Position numbers and translations under genes: made by a program
In this document: piece by piece, positions 26,446 through 34,482 of the stretch
How the letters are laid out: the number at the start of each line of letters is the position of its first letter
Numbering within the stretch: position 1 is the stretch's first letter
Source: Streptomyces fumanus
GTDB lineage: Bacteria > Actinomycetota > Actinomycetes > Streptomycetales > Streptomycetaceae
DNA: 64,000 bases
Direction: 5' to 3'
Assembly: GCF_014655295.1 (NCBI RefSeq)
Contig: NZ_BNBI01000003.1
Span: 310,001 to 374,000, forward strand
Notes under the pieces: model-generated
Told to the model about the DNA's origin: nothing
What the model saw: the letters and a program-made list of their open reading frames with translations, nothing else
The model's database searches: none

Positions 26446-27606
26446 CTACTTCAGGGCGGCGCCGATGATCCGGTCGGTGACCGGGTTGGACCCGGTGCCC
26501 TTGGCGTCGGTCGTGTTGACCGAGTACACCAGCGTGCGGCTGAGGTCGCGGGTCGCGGCGACGAGGGTGCTGTAGCCGTAGCGGGCACCCGACTTGCCCC
26601 AGAACACCTTCCCGCCGGTCTCGAGGCGCTGGAGGCCGGCGCTGTAGGTGGCGCCGTCGAGGCCCGGCGGGGTGGTGAACATCTCCTCCAACTGCGGTCC
26701 GGGCACGATCCGTCCCCGGAACAGGGCGGTGATCAGCCGCTCCAAGTCGGCGGTGGTGGAGATCATGTCGCCGGCCGCCCAGCGGTCCGCCTGGTTCCAC
26801 TCGGTGACGTCGACCAGCTCGGTGGAGCCGTCGGGCCGTTGCACCGCCTGGTAGCCCCGGTTGTGCGGGCCGTGGATCCGGGGGTCGGTGCCCGGGAAGT
26901 ACGTGTGGTCCATGCCGGCCGGGCGCAGCACGAGGCGGGTGGCGGTGGCGGCGTACGAGCGGCCGGTCACCTTCTCGATCAGCAGGCCGAGGATCGTGTA
27001 GTTGATGTTCAGGTAGTGCTGGTCCTCCCCCGGGCCGAACTCGGGGGTCTTCGCGAGCGCCGAGGCCACCACCTGGCGCGGGGAGAGGGTGTCGAAGCGG
27101 TGGGCGTACACCTCCTCGAAGGTGGTGCCGAGCCCGTCGCCGGGCTTGATGCCGCTGGTGTGGTCGAGCAACTGCCGTACGGTGATCGGCTTGTTCCAGG
27201 CGGGGGTGAACAGGTCGGGGAGGTAGCCCTGGATCGGCGCGTCCAGGTCGACGCGGCCCTGGGCGGCCAGCCGCAGCACGGTGGCGGCCGTGACGACCTT
27301 CGTGGTGGAGCCGGCCCGGAAGCGGGCGTTCGGGTCCGCCGCCCTGCCGTCGCGCAGATCGCGCACCCCCGCGCTGCCGCGCCAGGTGCCGTCGGTGCCG
27401 CCGACCCGGACCAGGGCGGCGGTGGCATCGGCGTTCGGCAGCCCGGCGAGGGCGGCACCCAGCGCGACCGGGTCGGGCCGGGCCGCGCGGTCCGGGGCGG
27501 CGGAGACGGCCGCGGCGGACGGTGCGGCGAGTGCCGGGGCGGCCAGGGGGCCGGCGGCGAGGGCCAGGACGAGGGAGGCGGCGAGGACAGGGGTACGGGC
27601 GCGCAT
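26446..27606 (-). CDS. Secreted serine beta-lactamase/DD-peptidase family hydrolase
   Basis: 386 residues with a Sec signal peptide (about residues 1-28, ending AALA) and the class C/DD-peptidase fold. Nucleophile motif STTK (Ser100, Lys103), second motif YLN in HYLNINYTILG, third motif KSG in FWGKSGARYGY. It resembles the R61-type D-alanyl-D-alanine carboxypeptidases and related esterases of Streptomyces and would act outside the membrane on peptidoglycan or a related amide/ester. It is monocistronic, divergent from the antiporter across 880 nt. Confidence 0.9.
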   Translation of the reverse strand: MRARTPVLAASLVLALAAGPLAAPALAAPSAAAVSAAPDRAARPDPVALGAALAGLPNADATAALVRVGGTDGTWRGSAGVRDLRDGRAADPNARFRAGSTTKVVTAATVLRLAAQGRVDLDAPIQGYLPDLFTPAWNKPITVRQLLDHTSGIKPGDGLGTTFEEVYAHRFDTLSPRQVVASALAKTPEFGPGEDQHYLNINYTILGLLIEKVTGRSYAATATRLVLRPAGMDHTYFPGTDPRIHGPHNRGYQAVQRPDGSTELVDVTEWNQADRWAAGDMISTTADLERLITALFRGRIVPGPQLEEMFTTPPGLDGATYSAGLQRLETGGKVFWGKSGARYGYSTLVAATRDLSRTLVYSVNTTDAKGTGSNPVTDRIIGAALK

Positions 27607-27795
27607 CTGTTGCTCCAGGGTGTGGCGCGACGGGTGGTGTGATCATCCTCGGTGGGCCTCCCGGCCCGGGGGATCGTCGGCGGGGAGGAGCCGGACCCTG
27701 GGCGGCTCCCACGCGACATCCGGGTGAGCCACGGGAGTTGTCCGGGTTCTCCCCTACGGAGACCCGGTCGGCGCGGCGGGCCGGTCCCGGACCGG

Positions 27796-27838
27796 CGACG
27801 GCCGCCGTCCCTGGGTCGGCGTCGGACGGCGGCCGTCG
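27796..27838. repeat. 15-bp perfect inverted repeat
   Basis: CGACGGCCGCCGTCC and its exact reverse complement are separated by 13 nt. It is far from any stop codon (about 190 nt upstream of the hydrolase start on the minus strand), so an ordinary terminator role is not obvious. Confidence 0.85.
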
Positions 27839-27885
27839 GCGCGAGACCCGCGGAGCTCCCCTGTCCGTGGTGCCTCGCGCTGGAC

Positions 27886-27948
27886 CGTCCTCGCGGCGCG
27901 TGGAGCGCGCGGGACCGCGCCCCCGTCTCCAGCGCCGCCGCGAGGACG
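27886..27948. repeat. Long imperfect inverted repeat
   Basis: CGTCCTCGCGGCGC (27886-27899) pairs with GCGCCGCCGCGAGGACG (27932-27948), with one 3-nt bulge and a 32-nt loop. Together with the stem 50 nt upstream it would make a strongly folded transcript from either strand. Confidence 0.75.
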
Positions 27949-28181
27949 AGGCCGGGGCCGGTGGATCGTTCGCGTGACACGGGCTCCGGCCGGCCTGGGC
28001 GGGCGGGTGCCGTGGCGAGGTCTGGGCCTCCGGCATGCCGTACGTAGTCGTCCCGCCCTACGGGACGAGTAGCCGATCTGACGGTGTGAAACCTCCGAAT
28101 ATGGCGACGGCATGACGAGCGCGGGACGGCGGTAGGCGGAACACGACGCGCCACACGGGACGGCCCGCGACACCCACGACG

Positions 28182-28283
28182 CTCGCGACGCCCACGACCG
28201 CCCGCGACGCCCACGACCGCCCGCGACGCCCGCGACCGCCCGCGACCGCCCGCGACCGCCCGCGACCGCCCACGACCGCCCGA
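28182..28283. repeat. Tandem repeat of CGCGACCGCC-type units
   Basis: Two 19-bp units (CGCGACGCCCACGACCGCC) are followed by at least four 10-bp units CGCGACCGCC (28231-28270) and a CACGACCGCC variant. It lies ~200 nt before the antiporter start. Confidence 0.85.
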
Positions 28284-28488
28284 CGCGGTGATACGCGCGA
28301 CCCGTCGCGCTTCCCCGCGTCGGGCCGGAGCGTGCCGCCGGGTTCATGCGCCCCCGTGAGCCCCGGTTGCTTCCCGGGCCCGGCTCCCCCGGGTTCACTC
28401 TCCGGACGGAGTGGCAAGGCTCGTCTCAGGCCGCAGGCGTGACCCGCGGTGCCGCCGCGACCGCGCCGTGAAGGACGGAGACGGACCC

Positions 28489-29757
28489 ATGACCGCTCAC
28501 CAGACCGCGTCGCTCCTCGTCGGCCTCGCCGTCATCGTGCTGCTGGCCCGATCGCTCGGCGCGCTGGCCCGGAGACTGGGCCAGCCCGCGGTGATAGGCG
28601 AAGTGCTCGCCGGGGTCGCGCTGGGCCCCACCCTGTTCGACGGCGTGGTCTCCGAGACGCTCTTTCCGGACACCGTGCGCCCGCTGCTCAGCGCGCTGGC
28701 CGCGGTCGGGGTCGCGGTGTTCATGTTCATCGTGGGCCTGGAGTGGGACGCCACTCTGGTGAGGGGCAGCGGGAACCTGGCCGCGACCGTCTCGCTCAGC
28801 TCGGTGCTGCTGCCCTTCGGGCTCGGCGCGACCCTGGCGCTCTATCTGATGGAGCGTCACGAGGCGGACGATCAACTGGCGTTCATGCTGTTCATGGGGA
28901 TCGCCATGTCGATCACGGCCTTCCCGGTGCTGGCTCGGATCCTCACCGACCGGGGCATGGCCCGGACGCCGCTCGGCGTGGTCGCGCTGGCCTGTGCCTC
29001 CATCGACGACGTGCTCGCCTGGTCGCTGCTGGCCGCCGTGGTCGCCATCAGCGGCGCGGCCGGTCCCGAGCAGTGGCGCATCCTGCTCGCCCTCCCTTAT
29101 CTGCTGGGGATGCTGTTCGTCCTGCGTCCCCTGCTGCGGCGGTTCGTCGCGCGCCGGGCCGGACTGCGGCTGACACCGACCGTGTTCGCCTGTGTGCTGG
29201 CGGGGCTGCTGCTCTCGGCCGCCGCCACCGAGTGGGTCGGCCTGCACTACATCTTCGGTGCCTTCCTCTTCGGCGTCGTCCTGCCGCGCGGCGGCACCGA
29301 GCCGCTCCGGGGCGAGGTGCACAACCGCCTCGGGCAGATGAGCGCCACCCTGCTCCTGCCGGTGTTCTTCCTGGTCACCGGCCTCCAGGTGGACCTCTCC
29401 GGGCTCGGTGCGGCCGGACTCGGCGATCTCGCGCTGATCCTGTTGGTGGCGGTCGGCGGCAAGTTCGCCGGCGCGTTCGCCGCCGCCCGGCTGCACCGGA
29501 TGCCCGGCCGGCAGGCCGCCGCGCTCGCCACCTTGATGAACACCCGCGGCCTGACCGAACTCGTCGTACTGAACGTCGGACTCCAACTGCACATCCTGGG
29601 CGAGGAGTTGTATTCGCTCATGGTCGTCATGGCGGTGGTGACGACCGCGATGGCGGGCCCGCTGCTCACCTGGATCCTGGGCCGCCCGTCCGACACCGAC
29701 ACCGACACCACCGTGACCGGCCAGGCCCCCGAACCAGCGGTGGACCGGGCCGTGTGA
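28489..29757 (+). CDS. Cation/proton antiporter (CPA2, KefB/NapA type)
   Basis: 422 residues from the ATG at 28489 (GGACGGAGACGGACCC upstream); a GTG 21 nt earlier in frame is possible. Twelve or more membrane helices cover the protein. Typical CPA2 features: LGQPAVIGEVLAGVALGPTLFD at the N-terminus, GIAMSITAFPVLARIL, and the ion-site pair in CASIDDVLAWSLLA (two Asp), then MNTRGLTELVVLNVGL. There is no C-terminal RCK/NAD domain; the tail is a short Asp/Thr repeat (SDTDTDTTVT). It exchanges Na+ or K+ for H+ across the cytoplasmic membrane. Confidence 0.92.
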   Translation: MTAHQTASLLVGLAVIVLLARSLGALARRLGQPAVIGEVLAGVALGPTLFDGVVSETLFPDTVRPLLSALAAVGVAVFMFIVGLEWDATLVRGSGNLAATVSLSSVLLPFGLGATLALYLMERHEADDQLAFMLFMGIAMSITAFPVLARILTDRGMARTPLGVVALACASIDDVLAWSLLAAVVAISGAAGPEQWRILLALPYLLGMLFVLRPLLRRFVARRAGLRLTPTVFACVLAGLLLSAAATEWVGLHYIFGAFLFGVVLPRGGTEPLRGEVHNRLGQMSATLLLPVFFLVTGLQVDLSGLGAAGLGDLALILLVAVGGKFAGAFAAARLHRMPGRQAAALATLMNTRGLTELVVLNVGLQLHILGEELYSLMVVMAVVTTAMAGPLLTWILGRPSDTDTDTTVTGQAPEPAVDRAV

Positions 29758-29860
29758 CTCAAGTGAACCGACCGGAATCGGCCGGGGTCGATCGGGGTCG
29801 ATCGGGGTCAGTCGGCCCGCGGGCACCCGCCTCACCCCGGTGCCCCGTCGGGCAACCGCC

Positions 29861-30457
29861 TCACGCCGGATAGGGTTCGGTCTCGCGCGCCGTGCGAAGT
29901 GCCCGTGCCCACCAGGCGAGTTGCTCCAGCAGGGTCTTGGCGCGGGCCGGGGCCTCGGGGTCGAGGGGCCGGCCGTCCTGCCAGGCGGTGAAGTAGTTGG
30001 GGAAGGCCAGTCCGTCGCGGACGGTCACCGCGTGCAGTTCGGTGAGCACATTCTCCAGGTGCAGCACCGCGTGCCGGCCGCCGGCCGCGCCGCCGTAGCT
30101 GACGAAGGCGACGGGCTTGGCCGTCCACTGGGTGAAGTGCCAGTCGATGGCGGCCTTCAGCGAGGCGGGGTAACTGTGGTTGTACTCCGGGGTGACGACC
30201 ACGAACGCGTCGGCGCCGTCGAGCGCCGAGGTCAGTGCCGCCATCCCGGCGGGGCGCGGGTAGTCGTCGCCGGCCGCCTTGGGCGACAGGGCGGGCAGGG
30301 TCAGCGGAATGTCGATGTCGGCCAGGTCGACGACCTCGACGTCGAAGCCGCCGTGCAGACGGGCCTGTTCGGCGACCCAGGAGGCCACCACCGGGCCGAA
30401 CCGTCCCTCCCGGACGCTCCCCACCAGGATCACCAGCTTGTGCGTGTTCTTGTTCAT
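29861..30457 (-). CDS. NADPH-dependent FMN reductase family protein
   Basis: 198 residues with the flavodoxin-like FMN-binding motif ILVGSVREGRFGP near the N-terminus and the conserved TPEYNHSYPASLKAAIDW loop. Members reduce FMN, quinones or azo compounds with NADPH. It is divergent from an XRE/MmyB-type regulator across 110 nt, and such regulators in Streptomyces often control the facing oxidoreductase gene. Confidence 0.92.
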   Translation of the reverse strand: MNKNTHKLVILVGSVREGRFGPVVASWVAEQARLHGGFDVEVVDLADIDIPLTLPALSPKAAGDDYPRPAGMAALTSALDGADAFVVVTPEYNHSYPASLKAAIDWHFTQWTAKPVAFVSYGGAAGGRHAVLHLENVLTELHAVTVRDGLAFPNYFTAWQDGRPLDPEAPARAKTLLEQLAWWARALRTARETEPYPA

Positions 30458-30555
30458 GCCCCCACCCTGCGCTTCCGTCCCGGCGGCAACCAGACCGGCG
30501 TCAGGCTGGCCCCCGCAGGGCCAGGCTGGGCCCGGCGGACGGTGATCGGGCGGCG

Positions 30556-30567
30556 TAGAATGCCGGT
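30556..30567 (+). promoter_or_regulatory. -10 box of a leaderless XRE gene
   Basis: TAGAAT (30556-30561) ends 6 nt before the ATG at 30568. Transcription would begin at or next to the start codon, and no ribosome site is present. Confidence 0.6.
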
Positions 30568-31404
30568 ATGGGGACGCCGTTGGGGGACTTCGTCCGAGCC
30601 AGACGTGACAGCACCCGGCCGGAGGTGCTGGGGCTGCCGGAGTACAGCCGCCGCAGGGCACCGGGGCTGCGGCGGTCGGATCTCGCGGCGCGGGCCGGGA
30701 TCAGCGTGGAGTATCTGACGCGGATCGAGCAGGGCCGGGACCGCAACCCCTCGGCAGCGGTGGTGAACGCGCTGGCCGACGCCCTCGGCCTGGACGCAGC
30801 GGAACGCGACCACCTGCGCTACCTCGCGAAGATCACTGGCGGTGCCTGCCCGTCCCACACCCGGCCCGTGCCCGCGCCCCGCGACGTCCGCCCCGATGTC
30901 CGGCGGACCCTGCGGCTGCTGGAACCCGGCATCGCCGTGCTGACCAACCGGCTCGGCGACCTGCTCGCCCACACCAGCACGTTCGCCGCGCTGGTGGACG
31001 GGACCGGGCTGCTCGACGCGGACGCCCCGAACCTCACCCGGTACGTGTTCACGGACGCCCGCGCCCGGACGTTCTTCACCGACTGGGCGGACGTGGCCGA
31101 CGAGGTGGCCTTCGACCTGTGGCGGGGCCCCTCCGTCGAGCACGCCGAGTGGCTCACCGCCGACCTCGCCACCCACGCCGGGCCCGACTTCACCCGGCGG
31201 CTGCACCGGCACGTGCTGCCCCGCCGTGGTGTCCTGCGCCTGAACCACCCGTCCGGGACGGGCCTGCGGCTGCACCGCGAGATCCTCGAACTCGCCGCCG
31301 ACGGCCAGCAGTTGGTCGTCTACCTCCCGGCGGACGACAGCACGGCACAGGCCGTCGACGCGCTGCTGCGCCCGCGGCACGCCCCGCTCCGCGCCATCTC
31401 GTAG
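30568..31404 (+). CDS. XRE family regulator with MmyB-like ligand domain
   Basis: 278 residues. The N-terminal helix-turn-helix (LRRSDLAARAGISVEYLTRIEQGRDRNPS, in two halves) is followed by an MmyB-type domain with LEPGIAVLTNRLGDLLAHTSTFAAL and a C-terminal DFxxxxxxHxV...GxLxLxHP pattern (RRGVLRLNHPSG, LVVYLPADDS). MmyB domains bind a fatty acid or related ligand. The gene looks leaderless and faces the FMN reductase gene, its likely target. Confidence 0.9.
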   Translation: MGTPLGDFVRARRDSTRPEVLGLPEYSRRRAPGLRRSDLAARAGISVEYLTRIEQGRDRNPSAAVVNALADALGLDAAERDHLRYLAKITGGACPSHTRPVPAPRDVRPDVRRTLRLLEPGIAVLTNRLGDLLAHTSTFAALVDGTGLLDADAPNLTRYVFTDARARTFFTDWADVADEVAFDLWRGPSVEHAEWLTADLATHAGPDFTRRLHRHVLPRRGVLRLNHPSGTGLRLHREILELAADGQQLVVYLPADDSTAQAVDALLRPRHAPLRAIS

Positions 31405-31443
31405 CCGGGCCGCCGTACCCGACGCCGAAGCCACCGGGCAGCC

Positions 31444-32373
31444 TCACCTCCCGGCGTCGTCCCCCCGCTCCCCCGCCAGGCGCCGGCCGACCCGGGCCGC
31501 CGTCTCCCGGAGCCAGATGTGCGCCGCGTCGTGGGTGTGCACCGGGTGCCACCACATGGCCTCCCGCAACGGCACGGCCTCGTACGGCGGCTCCAGTACG
31601 CGCACGGCGGCCAGCGGTGTCATCAGGTGGGCGAGCCGGGACTGGATCAGGGCGATCCGCCGGGTGCCGGCCACCAGCAGCGGCAGCAACTGGAAGCTGT
31701 CCACGGAGACTTCCACCCGCGGTTCGACGCCCAGCATCCCGAGCTGGCGTACGGCCGGCGCGTCGTAGGTGCGCTGGTAGGTGACCCAGGGCAGCTCGGC
31801 CAGGTTCCGCCGGGTGAGCCGGTCGCCGACGTCGGGGTGGTCGTCGGCGACGAGGAAGACCCAGCGGTCGCGGTACAGGTCGGTGGCGGGGAAGCCGCTG
31901 ATCACCCCGTGCGGCATGAACAGGCCGTCGGTGGCGCTGAGCAGCGCCGAGGTGTCGTCGACGACGGTGGGCGGGCTCTGGGTGAAGCGCAGCCGGATGC
32001 CGGGGGCCTCCGCGTGCACGACCCGGGCGAGTTCGGCGCCGAAGACGGCCACGGCGTAATCGGAGGCGAGCAGCTTGAACTCGCGGCTCTCCCGCGCCGG
32101 GTCGAAGTCGGCCTGGCTGGCGAAGAGGCGTTCCAGCAGGTCGTAGGCGGTGGAGGTGCGGTCCAGGAGGACCTGGCCGAGGGCGGTGAGTTCGTAGTGG
32201 CCGCCGACCCGGGCCAGCAGGTCGTCGTCGAAGTGGCGGCGCAGCCGGGCGAGCGCCGCGCTCATCGCGGGCTGGCTGAGCCCGACGCGCTGCCCGGCGC
32301 GGGTGACGTTGCGTTCCTCCAGCAGGGCGCGGAGCGCGACGACGAGGTTGAGGTCCAGGCGGGCCAGGTTCAC
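31444..32373 (-). CDS. LysR family regulator of the aromatic catabolic operon
   Basis: 309 residues from a GTG at 32373. The N-terminal winged HTH (NVTRAGQRVGLSQPAMSAALARLRRHF) is of the NodD/NahR-like subclass, followed by the LysR substrate-binding domain. It is divergent from the ten-gene operon starting at 32501, with a 127-nt intergenic region that holds LysR-type dyads. It probably activates the operon when it binds the pathway's substrate or an intermediate. Confidence 0.92.
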   Translation of the reverse strand: MNLARLDLNLVVALRALLEERNVTRAGQRVGLSQPAMSAALARLRRHFDDDLLARVGGHYELTALGQVLLDRTSTAYDLLERLFASQADFDPARESREFKLLASDYAVAVFGAELARVVHAEAPGIRLRFTQSPPTVVDDTSALLSATDGLFMPHGVISGFPATDLYRDRWVFLVADDHPDVGDRLTRRNLAELPWVTYQRTYDAPAVRQLGMLGVEPRVEVSVDSFQLLPLLVAGTRRIALIQSRLAHLMTPLAAVRVLEPPYEAVPLREAMWWHPVHTHDAAHIWLRETAARVGRRLAGERGDDAGR

Positions 32374-32419
32374 CGGGCTTCCCCTTGCTGTAACTCTCCG
32401 ACCAGGAGGTATCCGTCAG

Positions 32420-32460
32420 GTGGATGGCTGCGATCCACACAATCTATTTCCGTGATCACG
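32420..32460. promoter_or_regulatory. LysR-type binding dyads in the divergent promoter
   Basis: Three dyads lie together: GTGGAT-N7-ATCCAC (32420-32438), ATC-N9-GAT of the T-N11-A form (32442-32456), and the palindrome CGTGATCACG (32451-32460). The first copy ends about 60 nt before the operon's first ATG. Confidence 0.5.
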
Positions 32461-32500
32461 GGTGGCGGGTCCAGATTAGTCACACCGCAATCAGGAGGAC

Positions 32501-33499
32501 ATGTCCGTGAAACCTGAACCCGTATCCGCGCTGTTCGCCGGATCGTTCGCCCTCGCGACTCTCTCGGCCCCGGACGGGCCGCAGTTCCCCGCCCTGGTCA
32601 CCCCCGACGCGCGGGTGACCGACCTCCGGGTCGCCCTCGCCGACGAGGCGCTGACCGTGCGCGGTCTGCTGGAGGACTGGGCGGCCACCCTGCCGAGGCT
32701 GCGGGCGCTGGCCGCCGAGGACGGGCCGCGCCGGCCGCTGGCGGAGTTCCGGGTGCACGCCCCGGTCGAGCCCCGGCAGGTGTTCCAGTCGGGGGCGAAC
32801 TACCGGCAGCACGTCATCGACCTGCATGTCGCCCACCGCGCCCCGGACGACGACCGTCCCGAGGAGGAGCGGCGCGCGGAGGCCGCGGAGATCATGGACC
32901 GGCGGGCCGCCGAGGACCTGCCGTACGTGTTCATCGGCCTGCCCAGCGCGATCACCGGCCCGTACGACGACGTGGTGCTGCCCGCCTGGGCCGAGAAGCC
33001 GGACTGGGAGCTGGAGCTGGCGGCCGTCGTCGGCCGGCCCGCCTACCGGGTCTCGGTGGAGGAGGCGCTGGAGTACGTCGCCGGGTACACGATCGCCAAC
33101 GACCTCACCGACCGGGCGACGGTCTTCCGGCGGGACATGCCGCAGATCGGCACCGACTGGCTGCGCAGCAAGAACGCGCCGGGCTTCACCCCGCTCGGCC
33201 CGTGGATCGTGCCCGCCGAGTCGATCGCCGACCCCGGTGACCTGCGGGTCACGCTGAAGCTGAACGGCGAGACCATGCAGGACGAGTCCACCAAGGACAT
33301 GATCTTCAACGTGGCCCGGATGGTCTCCTACGCCTCGCGGACCGCCCGGCTGCTCCCCGGCGACCTGGTGCTCACCGGCTCCCCGGCCGGCAACGGCATG
33401 CACTGGGGCCGGCTGCTGCGCGACGGCGATGTGATGGAGGGGTCGGTCACCGGGCTCGGCACCCAGCGCACCCGCTGTGTGGCGGAGGACGCGTCATGA
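32501..33499 (+). CDS. Fumarylacetoacetate hydrolase (FAH) family protein
   Basis: 332 residues behind a clear AGGAGG. The FAH fold is seen in VFQSGANYRQHV, PDWELELAAVVGR (metal-binding Glu residues), GYTIANDLTDRATVFR and GDLVLTGSPAGNGMHWGR. Enzymes of this family hydrolyse C-C bonds of acylpyruvates, or hydrate or isomerise ring-cleavage products, with a Mg2+ ion. First gene of the operon; its stop overlaps the next start by 4 bp. The operon has a second FAH protein (37627), so the two probably act at different steps. Confidence 0.9.
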   Translation: MSVKPEPVSALFAGSFALATLSAPDGPQFPALVTPDARVTDLRVALADEALTVRGLLEDWAATLPRLRALAAEDGPRRPLAEFRVHAPVEPRQVFQSGANYRQHVIDLHVAHRAPDDDRPEEERRAEAAEIMDRRAAEDLPYVFIGLPSAITGPYDDVVLPAWAEKPDWELELAAVVGRPAYRVSVEEALEYVAGYTIANDLTDRATVFRRDMPQIGTDWLRSKNAPGFTPLGPWIVPAESIADPGDLRVTLKLNGETMQDESTKDMIFNVARMVSYASRTARLLPGDLVLTGSPAGNGMHWGRLLRDGDVMEGSVTGLGTQRTRCVAEDAS

Positions 33500-34458
33500 C
33501 CCTGGACCGCACCGACCCGGAGGGGTCGATCGCCCGCGCCGCCGAGGCGTACTCCAACTGGGGCCGCTGGGGCGAGGACGACGTGCTGGGCACGCTGAAC
33601 TTCCTCGACGAGGCCAAGCGCCGCGAGGGCGCCGCCCTGGTGCGCCGGGGCGTCAGCTTCAGCCTGGCCCAGCGGTTCGACATGGACGGCCCGCAGAAGG
33701 GCTGGCGGCGGCGGACCAACCCGGTGCACACCATGCTGGACACCGGCGTGGACGCCGCGCTCGGCAACCAGGGCTTCCCGCACGGCATCGGCGGCGCCGA
33801 CGACGTGATCGCGATGCCGTTGCAGTGCTCCACCCAGTGGGACGGGCTCGGGCACATCTTCGACCACGGCAAGGCGTGGAACGGCCGCCCGGCCGAGCGG
33901 GTCGTCACCTCCGAGGGCGACCTGGTCACCGGCATCGAGCACATGGCCCCGCACGTCGCGGGCCGCGGTGTGCTGCTGGACGTGGGCCGGGTGATCGGCA
34001 CGGACGGCGAGCTGCCGGACGGGTTCGCCGTCACCGAGGAGCACCTGACGGCGACCGCCGAGGCGCACGGGGTGACCGTGGGCCGCGGTGATCTGGTGCT
34101 GGTGCGCACCGGGCAGCTCACCCGGGCCCGCCGCGAGGGCTGGGGCGACTACGCGGGCGGGCCCGCGCCCGGACTGTCGTTCACCACGGCCGGATGGCTG
34201 CACGGCACCGAGATCGCCGCGATCGCCACCGACACCTGGGGGTTCGAGGTCCGACCCAACGAGTTCGAGCACGCCTTCCAGCCGCTGCACCAGGTCGCCA
34301 TCCCCAACATCGGCCTGCTGATCGGCGAGATGTGGGACCTGGACGCGCTCGCCGCGGACTGCGCCGAGGACGGTGTGTACGAGTTCTGGCTGACCGCCGC
34401 GCCCCTGCCCATCACCGGCGCGGTCGGCTCGCCCGTCAGCCCCGTCGCCGTCAAGTGA
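33496..34458 (+). CDS. Cyclase family protein (kynurenine formamidase-like hydrolase)
   Basis: 320 residues of the PF04199 cyclase family. The metal-site region reads CSTQWDGLGHIFDHGKAWNG, a variant of the HxGTHxDxxxH signature in which the first His is absent but Asp and His remain, and a later GxxLGLLIGEMWDL-like end (NIGLLIGEMWDLDAL). Members hydrolyse cyclic amides, lactones or formyl groups. In this operon it probably opens or hydrolyses a ring-cleavage product or an N-acyl/ester substituent of the substrate. The start overlaps the preceding stop. Confidence 0.87.
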   Translation: MTLDRTDPEGSIARAAEAYSNWGRWGEDDVLGTLNFLDEAKRREGAALVRRGVSFSLAQRFDMDGPQKGWRRRTNPVHTMLDTGVDAALGNQGFPHGIGGADDVIAMPLQCSTQWDGLGHIFDHGKAWNGRPAERVVTSEGDLVTGIEHMAPHVAGRGVLLDVGRVIGTDGELPDGFAVTEEHLTATAEAHGVTVGRGDLVLVRTGQLTRARREGWGDYAGGPAPGLSFTTAGWLHGTEIAAIATDTWGFEVRPNEFEHAFQPLHQVAIPNIGLLIGEMWDLDALAADCAEDGVYEFWLTAAPLPITGAVGSPVSPVAVK

Positions 34459-34482
34459 CACCCGAGGAACGAAGGAGTTCCC

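Larger units (their letters stand above)
27607..28488. other. Gene-free, highly structured intergenic region
   Basis: Nearly 880 nt with no gene I can support. It contains two long inverted repeats (listed separately) and a tandem-repeat block near the antiporter. Open frames on both strands are low-complexity by-products of the repeats. It separates divergent promoters of the DD-peptidase-like and antiporter genes. Confidence 0.6.

Noticed and set aside
27754..28398. Minus-strand 214-codon frame in the 880-nt gap
   Set aside because: Its sequence is Gly/Arg/Ser repeats generated by the tandem DNA repeats, and it crosses two strong hairpins.
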